Assembly (NCBI RefSeq): GCF_024868665.1
Contig: NC_079913.1
Location: 9,552,879 to 9,616,878 of the forward strand
DNA from: Triplophysa rosa
Lineage: Eukaryota; Chordata; Actinopteri; Cypriniformes; Nemacheilidae
DNA: 64,000 bases
Direction of reading: 5' to 3'
In this document: piece after piece, positions 1 to 12,157 of the stretch
Numbering within the stretch: the stretch's first letter is position 1
How the letters are laid out: every line of letters starts with the position of its first letter
Notes under the pieces: model-generated
Seen by the model: the letters and a program-made list of their open reading frames with translations, nothing else
Database searches by the model: none
Told to the model about the DNA's origin: nothing
Program-made: the position numbers and the translations under genes

Positions 1-1577
1 ATTTACTTTCAGACATAAGCACATTTATATGGTTCATGGTGAACTCCATTCATATATTTAACACAGAACTGATTCTAGTCTGCTTTGAATTGGTTAGCCT
101 CCAGTACCTTTCAAGTTTTCGTTGGAGGTTTTTTCCTGATATATCCTGAGGCTTTTGATGACTGCACTGCTACATTTGTTTATTTCTACTGTATGCATAT
201 AAATCATTTGAGAAACTTCATCACCATGTCAGTCTTTTGTAAATAAATTCCAGCATTCCTGCAGTCATACACATACAAATAAACAATTTTTCTCTCAAGC
301 ATTTTGTCATTTTTGTATTAAAAACAGTGAAGAAGTAGAAAAAAAATGCACTTGGGAGTTGATTCAACAAGTTTTATTTCCATACATTGTATGCACAACA
401 GAATTTGCCATTGTCTAATACTAACATTTTAAACCCTTGTAATATTAAAATGATAAATTAGGAAAAGTCAGCTCTTACTAGGCACAAAACAAAATGGCAA
501 AGGAAACTTTTGTCATTAAAAAAAAGATTTTGTGCACTTGATTCTTCCTAAAAACAGAGATGCGTCCATTTCTTCAGACATGACTTCAATAAGCACTGTA
601 GGTCAAATGTCTTTACCACATAAGATGTCTTGCTGGTCTGTTTAAACAGACTTTAATATAAAACACGACTATGAAAACAAAATAAAGCCCTTTCAAAATG
701 AAATTGTGTGTAAAAGTGGATCTGTAGCAATAGTTTAATTTCAGCCTGCTTAAGAAAATAACAACCCCCCCCCCAAAAAATAAATAAATAAATCCTTAAA
801 AGCACAAAAAACCCAGACAGGAACCAAAAAGCATTCATTTGTGCCCAATACAGTTTATACAGATTTAAGTACCTTACACATAATGGTACTGTTTTTTAAG
901 TATAAACTTAACCAGCTCCACATTTGTTGCGATTACATTATGAAACACATCACCCAACTCTTTCATGTGACTAAATCTCTCTTGAAACCATGCAGACATT
1001 ATGCTAGCCTCAATTCAAAAATCCTGGATTTATACTATCAATTAGGCTTCTGAATTAAAAATGAATTTCAATATGGACTGATCTGTATTCAATAATCCAG
1101 CCCTGAATTACATAAAATCCTTATCTCATATAAGAACTCCATAAAAATCGGCCAAACAACAACGTGCACGAGGTGATTCTGTGCTGAGGTTAGAGGTACT
1201 GTGTCAAAAACTGTAACCAAAAGTGATGCTGTGAGTGTCCTTGACCCCAGAATAATACCACTATTACAGAACTAAAAGCTTTGATATTTAATAAATCATT
1301 TTTAAAAACCCTAAAATCACACTTACAGATGAGAACATAAAATTATTGCAATCTATGAACTGCAGTCTTCCCGTGTTCTTCATGTGTTGTCTAGTGCTGT
1401 CTAGCAGCATCGCCTGTAAATTCTCTCCTGTATATCTATAATGAAAGGCCTCTCAGGTAGTGTGTGTGTTTTACTGGTAAAATAGTTGTTGGTTTATACC
1501 TGTGCAGGTGTCAGGGGTTCATTGATAGCTGGTATTCTGAAATATTAGCGTTGTGGCACAGAGAGCCTGTGTATATG
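1..1577 (-). other. 3' flank and probable 3' UTR of dennd6b
   Basis: There is no coding sequence that I can support. The stretch just after the dennd6b stop is likely its 3' UTR. On the minus strand a candidate AATAAA lies at 373-378, followed by a U/G-rich segment, which would give a UTR of about 1.2 kb. The rest is AT-rich, with homopolymer runs at about 767-775 (C) and 776-781 (A). Confidence 0.4.
373..378 (-). terminator. Candidate poly(A) signal for dennd6b
   Basis: AATAAA on the minus strand, followed downstream by a GT/T-rich stretch (complement of about 300-360). It lies 1.2 kb past the stop codon. Other A/T-rich hexamers occur nearer the stop, so this assignment is tentative. Confidence 0.35.
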
Positions 1578-4500
1578 TCAGTGTTCATGTGGTTCTGACT
1601 GTGATTGTCTGTGTAATACTGTCTGTAGATCTTCTGGCAGGGAGCTGATGATGGTCTGAATGGACTGCTCTAATCTCTCCAGTTGTTCTTCTTTGACTGG
1701 AAGCTGGTGCCTTCGAGCTTTTGCCTGGATAGGAGGTGCAGAGAGAAACTTTTTCAGGTTCTGTAGCCCAGTCGGTAGAACGTGACGCTAACACCCCAAT
1801 ATCATGCGTTTTATTCATGCTATAACACAGACATAAAAATGAATTAACCAGTTTCTCTCTCAGCTTCAGGATGAGGTCAACAATTTCTACTTCCGATTTG
1901 TCTCTGGTCCAAGCCAACAGATCCTGAATGAGTGAAAACAAAAGCAGAAAAAAATATTCTTGTAGTGCAACACCGATTTGATGTAACCACTCCAGTGATC
2001 TTTCATTTTAGCAGGCAGGTGTTTTTCATTTAAAATTATGCATTCAGAATTACAGATTTTTTTTAAGTTTCAATGGTTTTGAAGCAGAGACTATTTTAGG
2101 GAATAGGGATTAATATACTCTCACAGCTGCACAGATGGCCTCTAAATGGAGACATTCCACTTTCTGAGTCATCTCTCTGTGCCTGAGACGATACCAGCCG
2201 TCAAAGTTTGGAGAACGGAAGAACCTCCTGAAAGTCAGACATTACTTCATATGGACAACTGAATAAAAGGTTTGGGTTTTAATTCTGATCTTCCTGGTGT
2301 GTCACCTGTACAGTCCCATCCAATCTCCTTTGAGCACTGAGGTAAGATGAGGCCCTCCTTGGTCCAAAGTCTTAATAAATTCCTCTTGACTGAAGGGTCG
2401 GATTTGTGGAGGAGTCTGAGAAACATGAAACAATTTAATATCTAAACAAGCTTGGGAACTGGCTTTGTATTTGGAAACTGGCTGAGATTCAGATGGAATG
2501 AGGCAAGCGACCCACGTCTCCTATTAATGTAATGAATTGATCTCTATCAATTCAAATCTAATCATATCATCTTGAACCAACCTTCCATGGAGACACAGTT
2601 CTCTGCGGGGGCATGAGACTGGACAAGTACTGCTCCTAAAGACAAACAATGGTGTGAATTCGAAGATGAGGACTGTTCAATGAATGAAGTAGTAATAAAA
2701 TAGTAAGACTGTCATTAGGTACCAGTGGAAAAATGAAACTCTGCGTCTGATCCAACAGATGCCGCCTCAATATGGAGCTCTGCACCTCTGATGGTCTTTT
2801 TTTCTGGATACCCTGAAGGCAAAAAGAGGACACTTAATATTGCTTTTGGTTTCAATTCAATACCGAACGAACAATTGCAGCCAACCTTTAAGATTCGTTT
2901 GATGAGGGCTTTGTCTTTCTGTAGGAAAGTCTTGTATGCTGTGTATATACCTTTAAGAAAGAACAGGAAAAATCTCAAAGATACAATTTTGCATTAAAGG
3001 GATACTTCACGCAAAAATGAAAATTCTGTCATCATTTACACCTTCGAGTTGTTCCAAATCTGTATAAATTTCTTTGTTCTGATGAACACAGAAAAAGATA
3101 TTTGGAAGAATGTTTATAACAAGACATATTTTGCCCCCCATTGACTACCATGGTAGTAAAAATACAATGATAGTCAAAAGTGCCCCAGAAATGTCCTGCA
3201 TTCTTCAAAATGTCTAATTTGTGTTCAACAGAACAAAGAAAAGATAAAGTCATTTTTCCTACTGTGGGAGTCAATGGGGGGCAAGATCTGTTTGGTTTTA
3301 AGCATTCTTCCAAATATCTTTCTGTGTTCATCAGAACAAATAAATTTATACAGATTTGGAATAACTCGAAGGTGAGTGATGACAGAATTTTCACTTTTTT
3401 GGGTGAAGTATCCCTTTAAACAGACTAACGCAATCTCTTGTTGTGTACCTGGTTTTGTATCCAACGTTTTCAACTTAGCCAATTTCTTGATCTTCAACTG
3501 CTTTGGCAAATCACCTGCAGGAAAGAGAAACCAAACTCAAACATCATGCATGCACACATCATATACTGTACAAGTCATTATGGGGTTAAAATGCAGTGTT
3601 GTTTACCAGATATCTTCAAGTCTCCGAGGCGAATGATGTGTGGCCAGCACTGAAAAGTCTTTATGAAGAAAGGGTTTGTGACACCCAGTATCACGTTAGG
3701 ACTGTCAGAAGAAAATACACAGAGGTGTCACATGCATTAAACAATGCGGAGGTGGTTCGCATTTTAGAGAATCCATCATGAAATTCTTAAAGGAACAGCA
3801 TCACCCAAAAATGAAAATGATGGCATAATTTGCTCTTAACTCGTAGACAGTGTTTTAAAAACGTTGCCAGCCAATGCAAGCTTTTTATTATCGAGAAAAT
3901 GCTTAAAAGAAAATATGATGGCACATACAATACATCAAATGCACCTCCTACTGTATAACACTGAAAACATGGAAAGCCAGATAAACATTCTAATAATGGG
4001 AAGCGTTGTGTCATAAATGATGGAAATCTTGTCAATGGTGGGAATTGTATGTACTACAAAAATGGTGTCAACCAAAGGTCATATATATCAAAGGGATGAA
4101 TTTAGTTACAACGATTTCATCTGTTTTTCACACAAAATTAAATGGCTTCAAAAACCTTGAACTGTTGTGGAATTTTTTTTACCTTGGAGCCCAGCTCCAA
4201 TTCATTTTCAATATATGGGAAAAGCAGCCAGGTATTCTTTAATAATAACATTATTTGTGATCCATTGAATTAAAGAAAGGCAACGTAATATATATAATTA
4301 TATAGAACAATGAGGGGAATAAATACTAACAGATTTTCATTTTTCTGAAAAACTGTCCTCTTTAAGAGTGGCTGTGTGTCTTTGCTTACGGAGCCTGAGT
4401 TCTGGTGGTATACTCCTTGAATTCACTGTCATGAATGGTGAAGTAGGGTCTGTAATCACCACAGTACCGCATCGGGGCGATGGAGCTACAACAAAAGAGC

Positions 4501-7500
4501 ATCTCATATAAACACAAAAGTTTAAAACTGCTTTAAAAACGGCTTTTTGACCATTTATTAATATCACTTACCAAACTAATTTTAGTTTTATATGTTTTGC
4601 ACCATAAAGGAGATTTTTACATGCTAAGTTAATAATAACCGTCATGTGTGCACTGCTGGGAACTGTGTAATGAGAACACAATGTCCCTACCTGACCAGGG
4701 CCAGCACAGTCTCCGAGGAGCCAGTTGGAGAGGGTGCCATGACAACCACTGGCTCTCCTAGCAACATCAGCTCCCAGAGCATCTGCACGTGAATCAGGAC
4801 TGACTGGAAACATCTAATCACATGAAAGGTCAATTAGGGTAATCTGTAGCTATGGTGCGCAATCACTGAATGCTGCAAACTCAACAGATGGTTTAGTCAT
4901 TACAGAACACATGTAAGCAGTAACATACTTGAAAAGGTCCAGCTCGTGAACTGATGGAAGAATCATGGGGGCAGGGAGCAGATTCTATAAAAACAACATT
5001 TTATGTTGTTATCTTTGAGCACAAAGTCACATTCAAATACAAGTTCTTATTAAGAGAATGCATGTGCGAGGTACAGTAGGTACCTCTTGTTGTGTCTGTT
5101 TAGAGAGGCTTCCTGCTGGTGTTTCAACGTTTGAGGGAATTGTGACCTGCAAATAGAGCTCTGGATTAGTCTGTGAAACTACAATCAAACACAAAGTTAT
5201 CAAACGTTGATAGGTCTCACCTGCATCACCACACCCATCACAGGTAAGTTAAGTGTTTGCCCTGGTACTGGTGCAGGCCACTGATCAATCTCATTGCAGA
5301 CTACAACAAATAATATTACATTAGGTTAGGTTAAGTTGTTCCCTTAAATTCTGCTCTTTATTGAGTCAGAACTCCAAAAAGAAACATATAGGCCTGGTTT
5401 CACAGACAGTGCTTAAAGGGGTCATATGGCGTGAACACGTGTTTTTCTGTGTCTTTGGCGTGTTATAAGTTGCCCATGCATGTATTAGACACGTAAAATT
5501 GCAAAAATGAAAGTGTCGGAACAAAAGATGCATTCTATCTAAAAGCAAATGCTCAGCCAGACCTGCCTGAAACGCCTCGTGTAACCACACCCCCACAAAT
5601 CTACGTCAGTTCGTGGTATGATTTGACTAAGAGCGCCCAAATGTATACGCAAGTAAGGTGGGCGTGCCTGTCAGTACAATTGCTTTGGAACCTGATGTTC
5701 CAAATATGGTAAGAGGCGTTACATTTCCCTCACACGCTTGCAGTATTCGACCAATCACTACGCACTGGCCAATCATAGCACACCTCGCATTTCAGAGCGA
5801 TGAGCTTTGTTAAGAATCTGCGCTTTTGAACCTTAAATCGTGTATACACATTGCATTAAATCTAAAACAATTGATAATATTCGTTTTAGCCATGTCATAT
5901 GACTCCTTTAAGGCTAGTCCCAGACTAAAATGAATGTTCGACCTGTCGTTACTGAATATAACTGGCCCTGAAATATCTTAAAATATATTAGTGCCATTGT
6001 TTTGTCTCAAGATGCAGACCCGTAATGTATTCTTCAAGGCATTTTTATAAAAGCGACATAAATATCTTAAATCAACTAAGGCATAGTCCTGGCTTAAGCT
6101 AAACCGTGTCTGTGAAACCGGGCCATAAAGTCAAATTAACCTCACCAGTCTCTAAACAGGGTTCAAGTTTTTCAAAGTACTCGGGGGCGATGACCTGCAG
6201 CAAAGAGTGGAACAACTCCACAAACGGCAGTCTGGACACCACCACCAACGACTGTAAATAATATTACATATAATTACGATTACATTATATTCTGAACAAA
6301 CTACCAAACAGCTATTCATGCACATATTTGTTTTTTTAAATACAGTAATTAACAGAAGACATTAAATTACAGCGTTGTAAACCTTTGTTTCCGACAGAAT
6401 AAACGTGTATATTTCAGTCGAGTTACACACCTTCTGAAAGTAGCCTCTTTTGACAGACGCATCTTTCACTTGTCTGAAATAGACATACCCATGGAAATGT
6501 GCATGCTCCTTCTAAAAGAGAAATTAAATCATATACATGCAATTTTCATGTAAATTCTGGGTTCAGTTTTTTTTTACCCATTTTTGGAATGTATTGCTTT
6601 AAAGGAGGACCACTAGTAGGCCTAAACAAACTTCAAAGGGGGCCTCAAGATTACTTAAAAGTTTTCAAAACAAGATAAACCTATAGGCTTAAAAAAAAAG
6701 GTAAAAAAAATTGTGTCATTTCTTTTTTATTACAGATATACAGTACATCTTTCATGTTATGCCAAACTCTAGAATATCTTGTAGAAGAAATTGAGAGTGG
6801 GGGACTTTGGGGTCAAATTGTGGATAATGGGGGGTTTAGATTCACTGGTGCACTTACATGCTATTATAACAGATTAATTATTTATTGCATTATGAAATTA
6901 ATTTTAGTCTATGGCAGTGATCTTTATTCTCCAACCTTGGAGAGCTACCGTCCTCTAGTGCAGCTCCAACACACCTGTCTGTAATTATCAAGCAACCTTG
7001 AACATGTTAATTAGCTGGTTCAGGTGTTTTTGATTTGGGAATGAAAGCTCAAATTTTCAGAATGGTACATGGTAGCTCCCCTGGAGCGGGGTTGGAGACC
7101 CCTCGTCTATGGTTTAAAACTAATGTTGCCTTCATGTGCTAGCGCAAATTCGATAATTCCCACTTCAACCTGGAATTAATCTATGGAAAAGGGCTCTTTT
7201 ATTGTTAGTAGATACTTGTAATGTTTTAATGCAACTAAATCATTAGTAACATTAATGTTACTAAATACTGTTAATGTGTCTAAATCCAGACGTTACTTCC
7301 GGGTTGAACTGGGAATTATCGAATTTCCGAGAGCACGTGAAAGCAGCATAATTCACAGGACAATGTCTTCAAAAATGGGATATAAAGTGCAGTTAATTAG
7401 TTCTAAAGCAATATATTTGGGTCATTCTGGGAATATTTGTAATGGCCATACTAAAGGTGTTATTCCACCCAAAGTTTGTGTTAGTACACCATCAGTCTGG

Positions 7501-8402
7501 TCCAAGTCTAGTAAACATTTTCTGGACACTGGCATGACAGTCGTCCACTAGTGCTGATAGAAGAGACGGAGGATGAAAACATGAACATGAAAATGTCTGA
7601 ATGCAAGTACATTTCATACCTGCAAAGTCACAGGTGCGGCCCGGTTGTATGCATCTTCCTGTCCAAACCAAGAGCCCCTGCGGCCCACCGAATGCCGCAG
7701 TCTGAAGCTAAACTGAGTGTCTCCAAGGCATCCTGGGAAAGACATGGACTCATGTGAATGAGCTGGAATGCTCATGTTTCATATATCACAACAACATCTA
7801 TAAAAGACTCTTAATACGAATTACCTGAGTATGAATCAGGGAAGGATAAATAACAGATGCTTGTTTTCTAAAAACAAAAAATGAGATGATTTAATTTAAT
7901 AAACAAGTGCATTTTGATCATCATTGCTACATATTCTGTTACATACACAGCCATTTGAAATATAATTCATGGGAAATAAACACTAATATTGTAAATTCTT
8001 ACCTCCTTCTCCGTGAGCTTGACATCATGTGGGTAAACGAGCTGATGATGACAATAAGGTTAACGTCACATTGATACACAGACAGACATGTTGTTGAATT
8101 AACAATGATATAAAGAGCATTGCAAACAAGATAGACTGACAAAGACACGCCACTAACGTTACACCTTATCAGTCATTTCAAGGGTGTAGTACAAACACCC
8201 TTGTAACAAGCAAACAGATGTACGAGGTGCATGCACATCATTTGTGTACCTCTATGGCTTGCCCGAGCTCGAGGTCGAAGGTAACGACGCACACGCACTC
8301 GAGCCAAGCGGAGAACCGGGACCACGGCTCCGGTGTTTGTGAATTCGTAGCCGCAGTCTTTGAAGCTCCTTCCCGAGAATCACAGCTGTCAAATGGGTCC
8401 AT
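1578..8402 (-). CDS. dennd6b: DENN domain-containing protein 6B (Rab guanine-nucleotide exchange factor)
   Basis: Twenty coding exons, 5' to 3' on the minus strand: 8402-8250, 8041-8003, 7867-7825, 7732-7620, 6511-6431, 6251-6146, 5300-5221, 5146-5084, 4984-4929, 4813-4691, 4485-4390, 3701-3607, 3514-3449, 2950-2886, 2812-2723, 2635-2582, 2415-2306, 2227-2125, 1923-1849, 1724-1578. The phases close into 585 codons plus TGA, the length I recall for human DENND6B. Recognisable DENND6 segments are [19 protein letters not shown] near residue 33, [20 protein letters not shown], the [10 protein letters not shown] block, and [20 protein letters not shown] in the central DENN module. By family knowledge DENND6 proteins are Rab14 exchange factors acting on endosomal recycling. 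DENND6A is excluded mainly by the neighbour ppp6r2, which is also the human neighbour of DENND6B. Two introns are largely transposon (see MITE entries). The exon 19 donor (CTG|GTTAAT at 1848) is weak, but it is the only join that keeps the frame to a good acceptor at 1725. Confidence 0.95.
2994..3419. mobile_element. Palindromic TTAA-bounded MITE, copy 1 (dennd6b intron)
   Basis: Starts TTAAAGGGATACTTCACGC and ends with the complement, GTGAAGTATCCCTTTAA. The two halves are largely reverse complements around a centre near 3200, so the single strand can fold into one long hairpin. It sits in the dennd6b intron 2951-3448 and makes up about 85% of it. TTAA at both ends fits a piggyBac-type target duplication. 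Confidence 0.8.
5391..6124. mobile_element. Outer MITE interrupted by a TTAA element (dennd6b intron)
   Basis: Left end GGCCTGGTTTCACAGACA, and right end its near-complement TGTCTGTGAAACCGGGCC. It is flanked by ATA on both sides. Its left inverted repeat is split after TTAA by the inner element at 5413-5911. When the inner element is skipped, the left arm lines up with the complement of the right arm (GCTTAAG then CCAGGACTA-like). The right end lies only 21 bp from the exon 6 donor. Confidence 0.75.
5413..5911. mobile_element. Inner TTAA-flanked MITE nested in the outer MITE
   Basis: Begins TTAAAGGGGTCATATGGC and ends with the near-complement GTCATATGACTCCTTTAA. TTAA occurs at each border. 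The internal sequence differs from the 426-bp family at 2994, so this is a second TTAA-targeting family, inserted after the outer MITE. Confidence 0.7.
6915..7104. mobile_element. hAT-like MITE with 8-bp target duplication
   Basis: A 190-bp palindromic element flanked on both sides by GTCTATGG (6907-6914 and 7105-7112). The left arm contains CTCCAACCTTGGAGAGCTACC and the right arm the complement GGTAGCTCCCCTGGAGCGGGGTTGGAG. The central part is AT-rich with AATTAGCTGGTTCAGGTG. It lies in the dennd6b intron 6512-7619. Confidence 0.75.
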
Positions 8403-9604
8403 TGTGAATTAATCCATTTGATCTCCACTTGCTCATGCTCATATGAATGGTCGCGTCCTCGGTCATCCTTCAATAATGGAAGTCTGGAAGTCTTAACAGC
8501 GCCCTCGCGTGGGGAGGACTGACGTATGACTGTCATGACTCGTACGTAATAAATCTCTAATATATACCAAATTGTTTCTGGTTTGAAATTAATTAATTAA
8601 AAACAGAATTGACCAGTTTTAAATGGCTGTAAGAGATGAAGTTATTAATAATGAGTTAAAGTTAAAATATAGTTTGGTTCATAAATCATAGTTTCTTTTG
8701 GCTTATAGTTTGGTGTTGAACCTGATGGGTGGTGGCATGAAGGAAAGAAGACTGAAAAACAGTGTAATTGACTATTTCTTATATTTCACATTGCACCGTG
8801 TAATTTCCCTCAGTTTGCACTTATTTTATAGAATTATTTTCCATATTTATATGTACTGTAAAGTCTAAATGAAGAGTTTGGTTCCAAAATGAGATAACTC
8901 AGTTTTTAATTTTTTTCAAAATACATGTTTTTTATTATGTTATCATGTTTTTATTGTGTTTTATTGTGTTAGTTAGCTGTATTTTTGAGTTATTATGGCT
9001 TAAATAAAAACAAACCAACTGCAGTTTGATTGATATTAATTCGAATGCACAATAAAAACACATGATTTTTGAAAATCTTTAAAAACGGAGTTATCTATCT
9101 CATTTTGGAAACAAACTCTTCAAATGTACTTTATACGCTTTGGGAATAGAATGTTGTAAATGTAAGCATCACGGCAATAAAGCTTTGTTGACTCGTCTTG
9201 ACTAGTTGAAGGGAATGCGCTCTGTGCGCAGTCAATAATGCGCGCGCGCGCGCGCTTCTATAACAGAGTTTCGCCATTTTGAATAGAAACATATCAACGG
9301 TTTTTATTTTCCTCTCCCCCACGTCTCTCGCCGTGCACGAGAGCGCCCGTGACAACTCTGCGTAGTGATTTACATCAGAATATTGCTTAATTATTAATCC
9401 TTTAATAAAATAAAGGGTAAACCCAACAACTTTGATGGGCACGATGGCTCGCGCATTGGCCAGATAGTTAAGAGGAAAACGGTCTCGTGGCAGCTGCGGG
9501 GTTTCACACAGCGCGCGCGGGGCAGCAGCAGCGCCACCGCTGCACGAGCCTGACCAACACTAACCGATAACCAGTCTAGCAGCCTGAAGACACTTACAGT
9601 GGGG
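8403..9604. promoter_or_regulatory. Divergent promoter region of dennd6b and ppp6r2, with ppp6r2 5' non-coding exon
   Basis: The two genes face away from each other here. The dennd6b ATG is at 8402, so its transcription start must lie just above that. On the plus strand a GC-rich stretch from about 9230 runs into a probable ppp6r2 first exon ending at 9604, defined by the strong donor GGGG|GTAAGT. The coding exon's acceptor is at 12137-12138. A (CG)n run lies at 9241-9255. A MITE occupies 8871-9121 between the two start regions. No TATA box is evident at either gene. Confidence 0.55.
8871..9121. mobile_element. MITE between dennd6b and ppp6r2
   Basis: A 251-bp element with inverted repeats of about 35 bp: GAAGAGTTTGGTTCCAAAAT at the left and the near-complement ATTTTGGAAACAAACTCTTC at the right. 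Direct AAAT flanks occur on both sides. The interior is AT-rich and non-coding. Confidence 0.7.
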
Positions 9605-11763
9605 GTAAGTTTAAGTGGAAACAGCCTGTTTACATACATAAATAGCCCTGAACGGGCCGACTCTGCCCGGGTTGTACAGAACCTGGTTCGTTAATAGGTG
9701 TTTTGCGTGAAGAACGTGTCAGTTTCGGATAAGGAGAAACTTCTGTGAGAGATTGGGTTGGAGTTAGCCAGGCAAGCTAGCAAACAAACCAAAAACATCT
9801 CGTTGTAGACACTAAATAAAGACATACGCATTGTATACGTCCGATGTTACATTTAATTATAAACGAGGGTGTATTTAATTTGTTTTGTTTCGAGTTTGTG
9901 TCTCTTATAAAACACGGAAACCAGTTATGTTGCTAATGTTAGCCACCGATGCTAAGGACAGCTAGCGGGGCCCAGCTGTAAACATGCACCCACAGACATT
10001 TTCTCCTGAAACAGGTATTCTGCACTTTTAAACGCGTCTCGTGGTTTGGCTTTATGTAGGTAAATATTTGTACGCTTCTGCTTTAAATCTCTGCCCTTTA
10101 AAGTGTAAAAATGCGCTGGTATGTTGTTGACTTTGTAAACACGACTGAAATTATGTTGTCATTGGCAGCCACCATTGAGTAACGGTAGTTCATATGTCAG
10201 TTCATCCCTCCAGCTATTTGACTATTGACTTGCACAACATCATTATATTCATTCAGTATGATAAATGCAATCTCGTATTGAGTTTTGTAATGCATCAACA
10301 GCCCTTCGTGGTCCAGGGTTCAGCACAAGTTGCTGGATCAATTTCCTAAGTAGGCAGCTTCTGGACGGTTGTGCAATCAGAATATAACCAATTTATGACC
10401 TTCCGATATTCCCTCCGACATCCCTTCTCGTCTCTCCTGTGTGTGGCAGCTTATATTGTTTGTAAATGCTACCCTTGTTCTATTTTTGATGGATTGTAGA
10501 ACAGAGACGTGCTTTCCTGTTTAGAGTTCATCGGGGAGTGCGTGTTTTGTTTGAGTGCACTAGTTGAATGTCTCTGCACGTGCACACAATGATGTGCACA
10601 TAAAAGAAGGAAACAAGTCCTATTGTCTTTTTTGGAAGCTTTTCCCAATTGAAAGAAGTGGTGGTAACTTGCACAGCTGCAGATCAATGATGGAGCTTCT
10701 TTCCGGTGTAGTGCGTGCTCTGTGCTTGTTGTCAGATCAGTATGTAGTGTTCAAGGAAGCTGTTACCAGCTGCTCTCTCGAGTATGCCAACTGCTCCAGA
10801 GATGTGTCATAGGTATACCTTATTTATGGGGAGGTATGATGTCACCAAGTGACACCTAGTCTAACTTCCTATTCTATTTAACGCTGATTTAAAAATGTGA
10901 TTGGAAGATTTTCTTTGATGCGTGAAGTATGTGCCATTTGAGCAAAGGCTTAAAATAACCGTTTACATATCTGCTAGAGAGGCACCATGGGGTCAATTTG
11001 AGGAAGAGAGTTTGCATGTGTTTGTTCGCTGCTGGCAAGGAAATGGTAATTTCTCATTCTTGTTTCTTTTCCACAGTGTCGGTTCTTCTGAGGAGTGTAT
11101 TCGAGGAGTGCCTGGTGGGAAGTGGACCTCATGCAGATTAATGCTAGGTCATTCTGTGCTGTTTGCATCTTGCCACTCAAATGCCTGTCTGCCTGTGGAG
11201 GAGGTGTAACTAAGGATTCACGAGTTTCATCAGCTGGTAAAAATCTATTCATTTAACTAATGCTATAAATGTTACATTCATTCCTAAGGAGTCTACAGGG
11301 GTGCTGGATCACTCACAGTTCTTTGAGCGTATGGCCTGTGTGAAATATAATCATATATATATATATATATGAAAGAAGGAATTGTTGCGCTTCATTTTCC
11401 AGTTGCGTCATGTTTTGTTTTGAGTGGGATGTGTTGGATGCTTTAAAAGTCCTTCAATTATTTTTGTTCCCTTCCTTGTTCTATTGGTGTCCAAATTCTC
11501 TTTCATCTGTTCGTTCTGCTTTCTGTCGTGTTTCTTCCTCTCTCCCATTAACTCCAAAATGTATTTCAAAACCTATTCAGCTGTCTACTACATACATAGC
11601 TGCCTACTGTCTGTATAGCAGCCATCAGCTGTAACTGAAACCTATAAGGGGCTAATATAGAATGCTCTATATAGACTACAAGTCTAAGCAAAGCGTCACA
11701 CACATTGGTTGGCAAAGGAGCTTTGACTCCAATTTATTCCACTGGAGTTGACATGTTGCTAAG

Positions 11764-12072
11764 TTAAAGTGATAGTTTACCCAAAAATGAAAATTCGGTC
11801 ATCATTTACTCACCCTCTTGTCATTTCAAACCTTTATGACTTATAGAACATCATATTTTGAAGAAAGTTGGTAAGCGAACCGAACTGGCCCCCATTCACT
11901 TCTTTTGTATAGACACAAAACCAATGCAAGTGAATGGGGGCCAGTTAACAACCCTCTTCAAAATATCTTCTTTTGTGGTCTGCAGAAGTAAGAAAGTCAT
12001 ACAGATTTGAAATGACGAGGGGGTGAGTAAATGATGACAGACTTTTTATTTTTGTGTGAACTATCACTTTAA
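11764..12072. mobile_element. TTAA-bounded MITE copy just upstream of the first ppp6r2 coding exon
   Basis: Left end TTAAAGTGATAGTTTACCC and right end GTGAACTATCACTTTAA, with TTAA at both borders and internal palindromic sequence (ATGGGGGCCAGTT and its complement). It ends 66 bp before the exon's 5' border at 12139. Confidence 0.8.
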
Positions 12073-12157
12073 CAATGTGGTACACTTTGTCTTATTGCTC
12101 GCTTTCCCTTTTTGACATTCACCTCATCCCGTCCTCAGGTCTGTGCTTCCTGCCATC

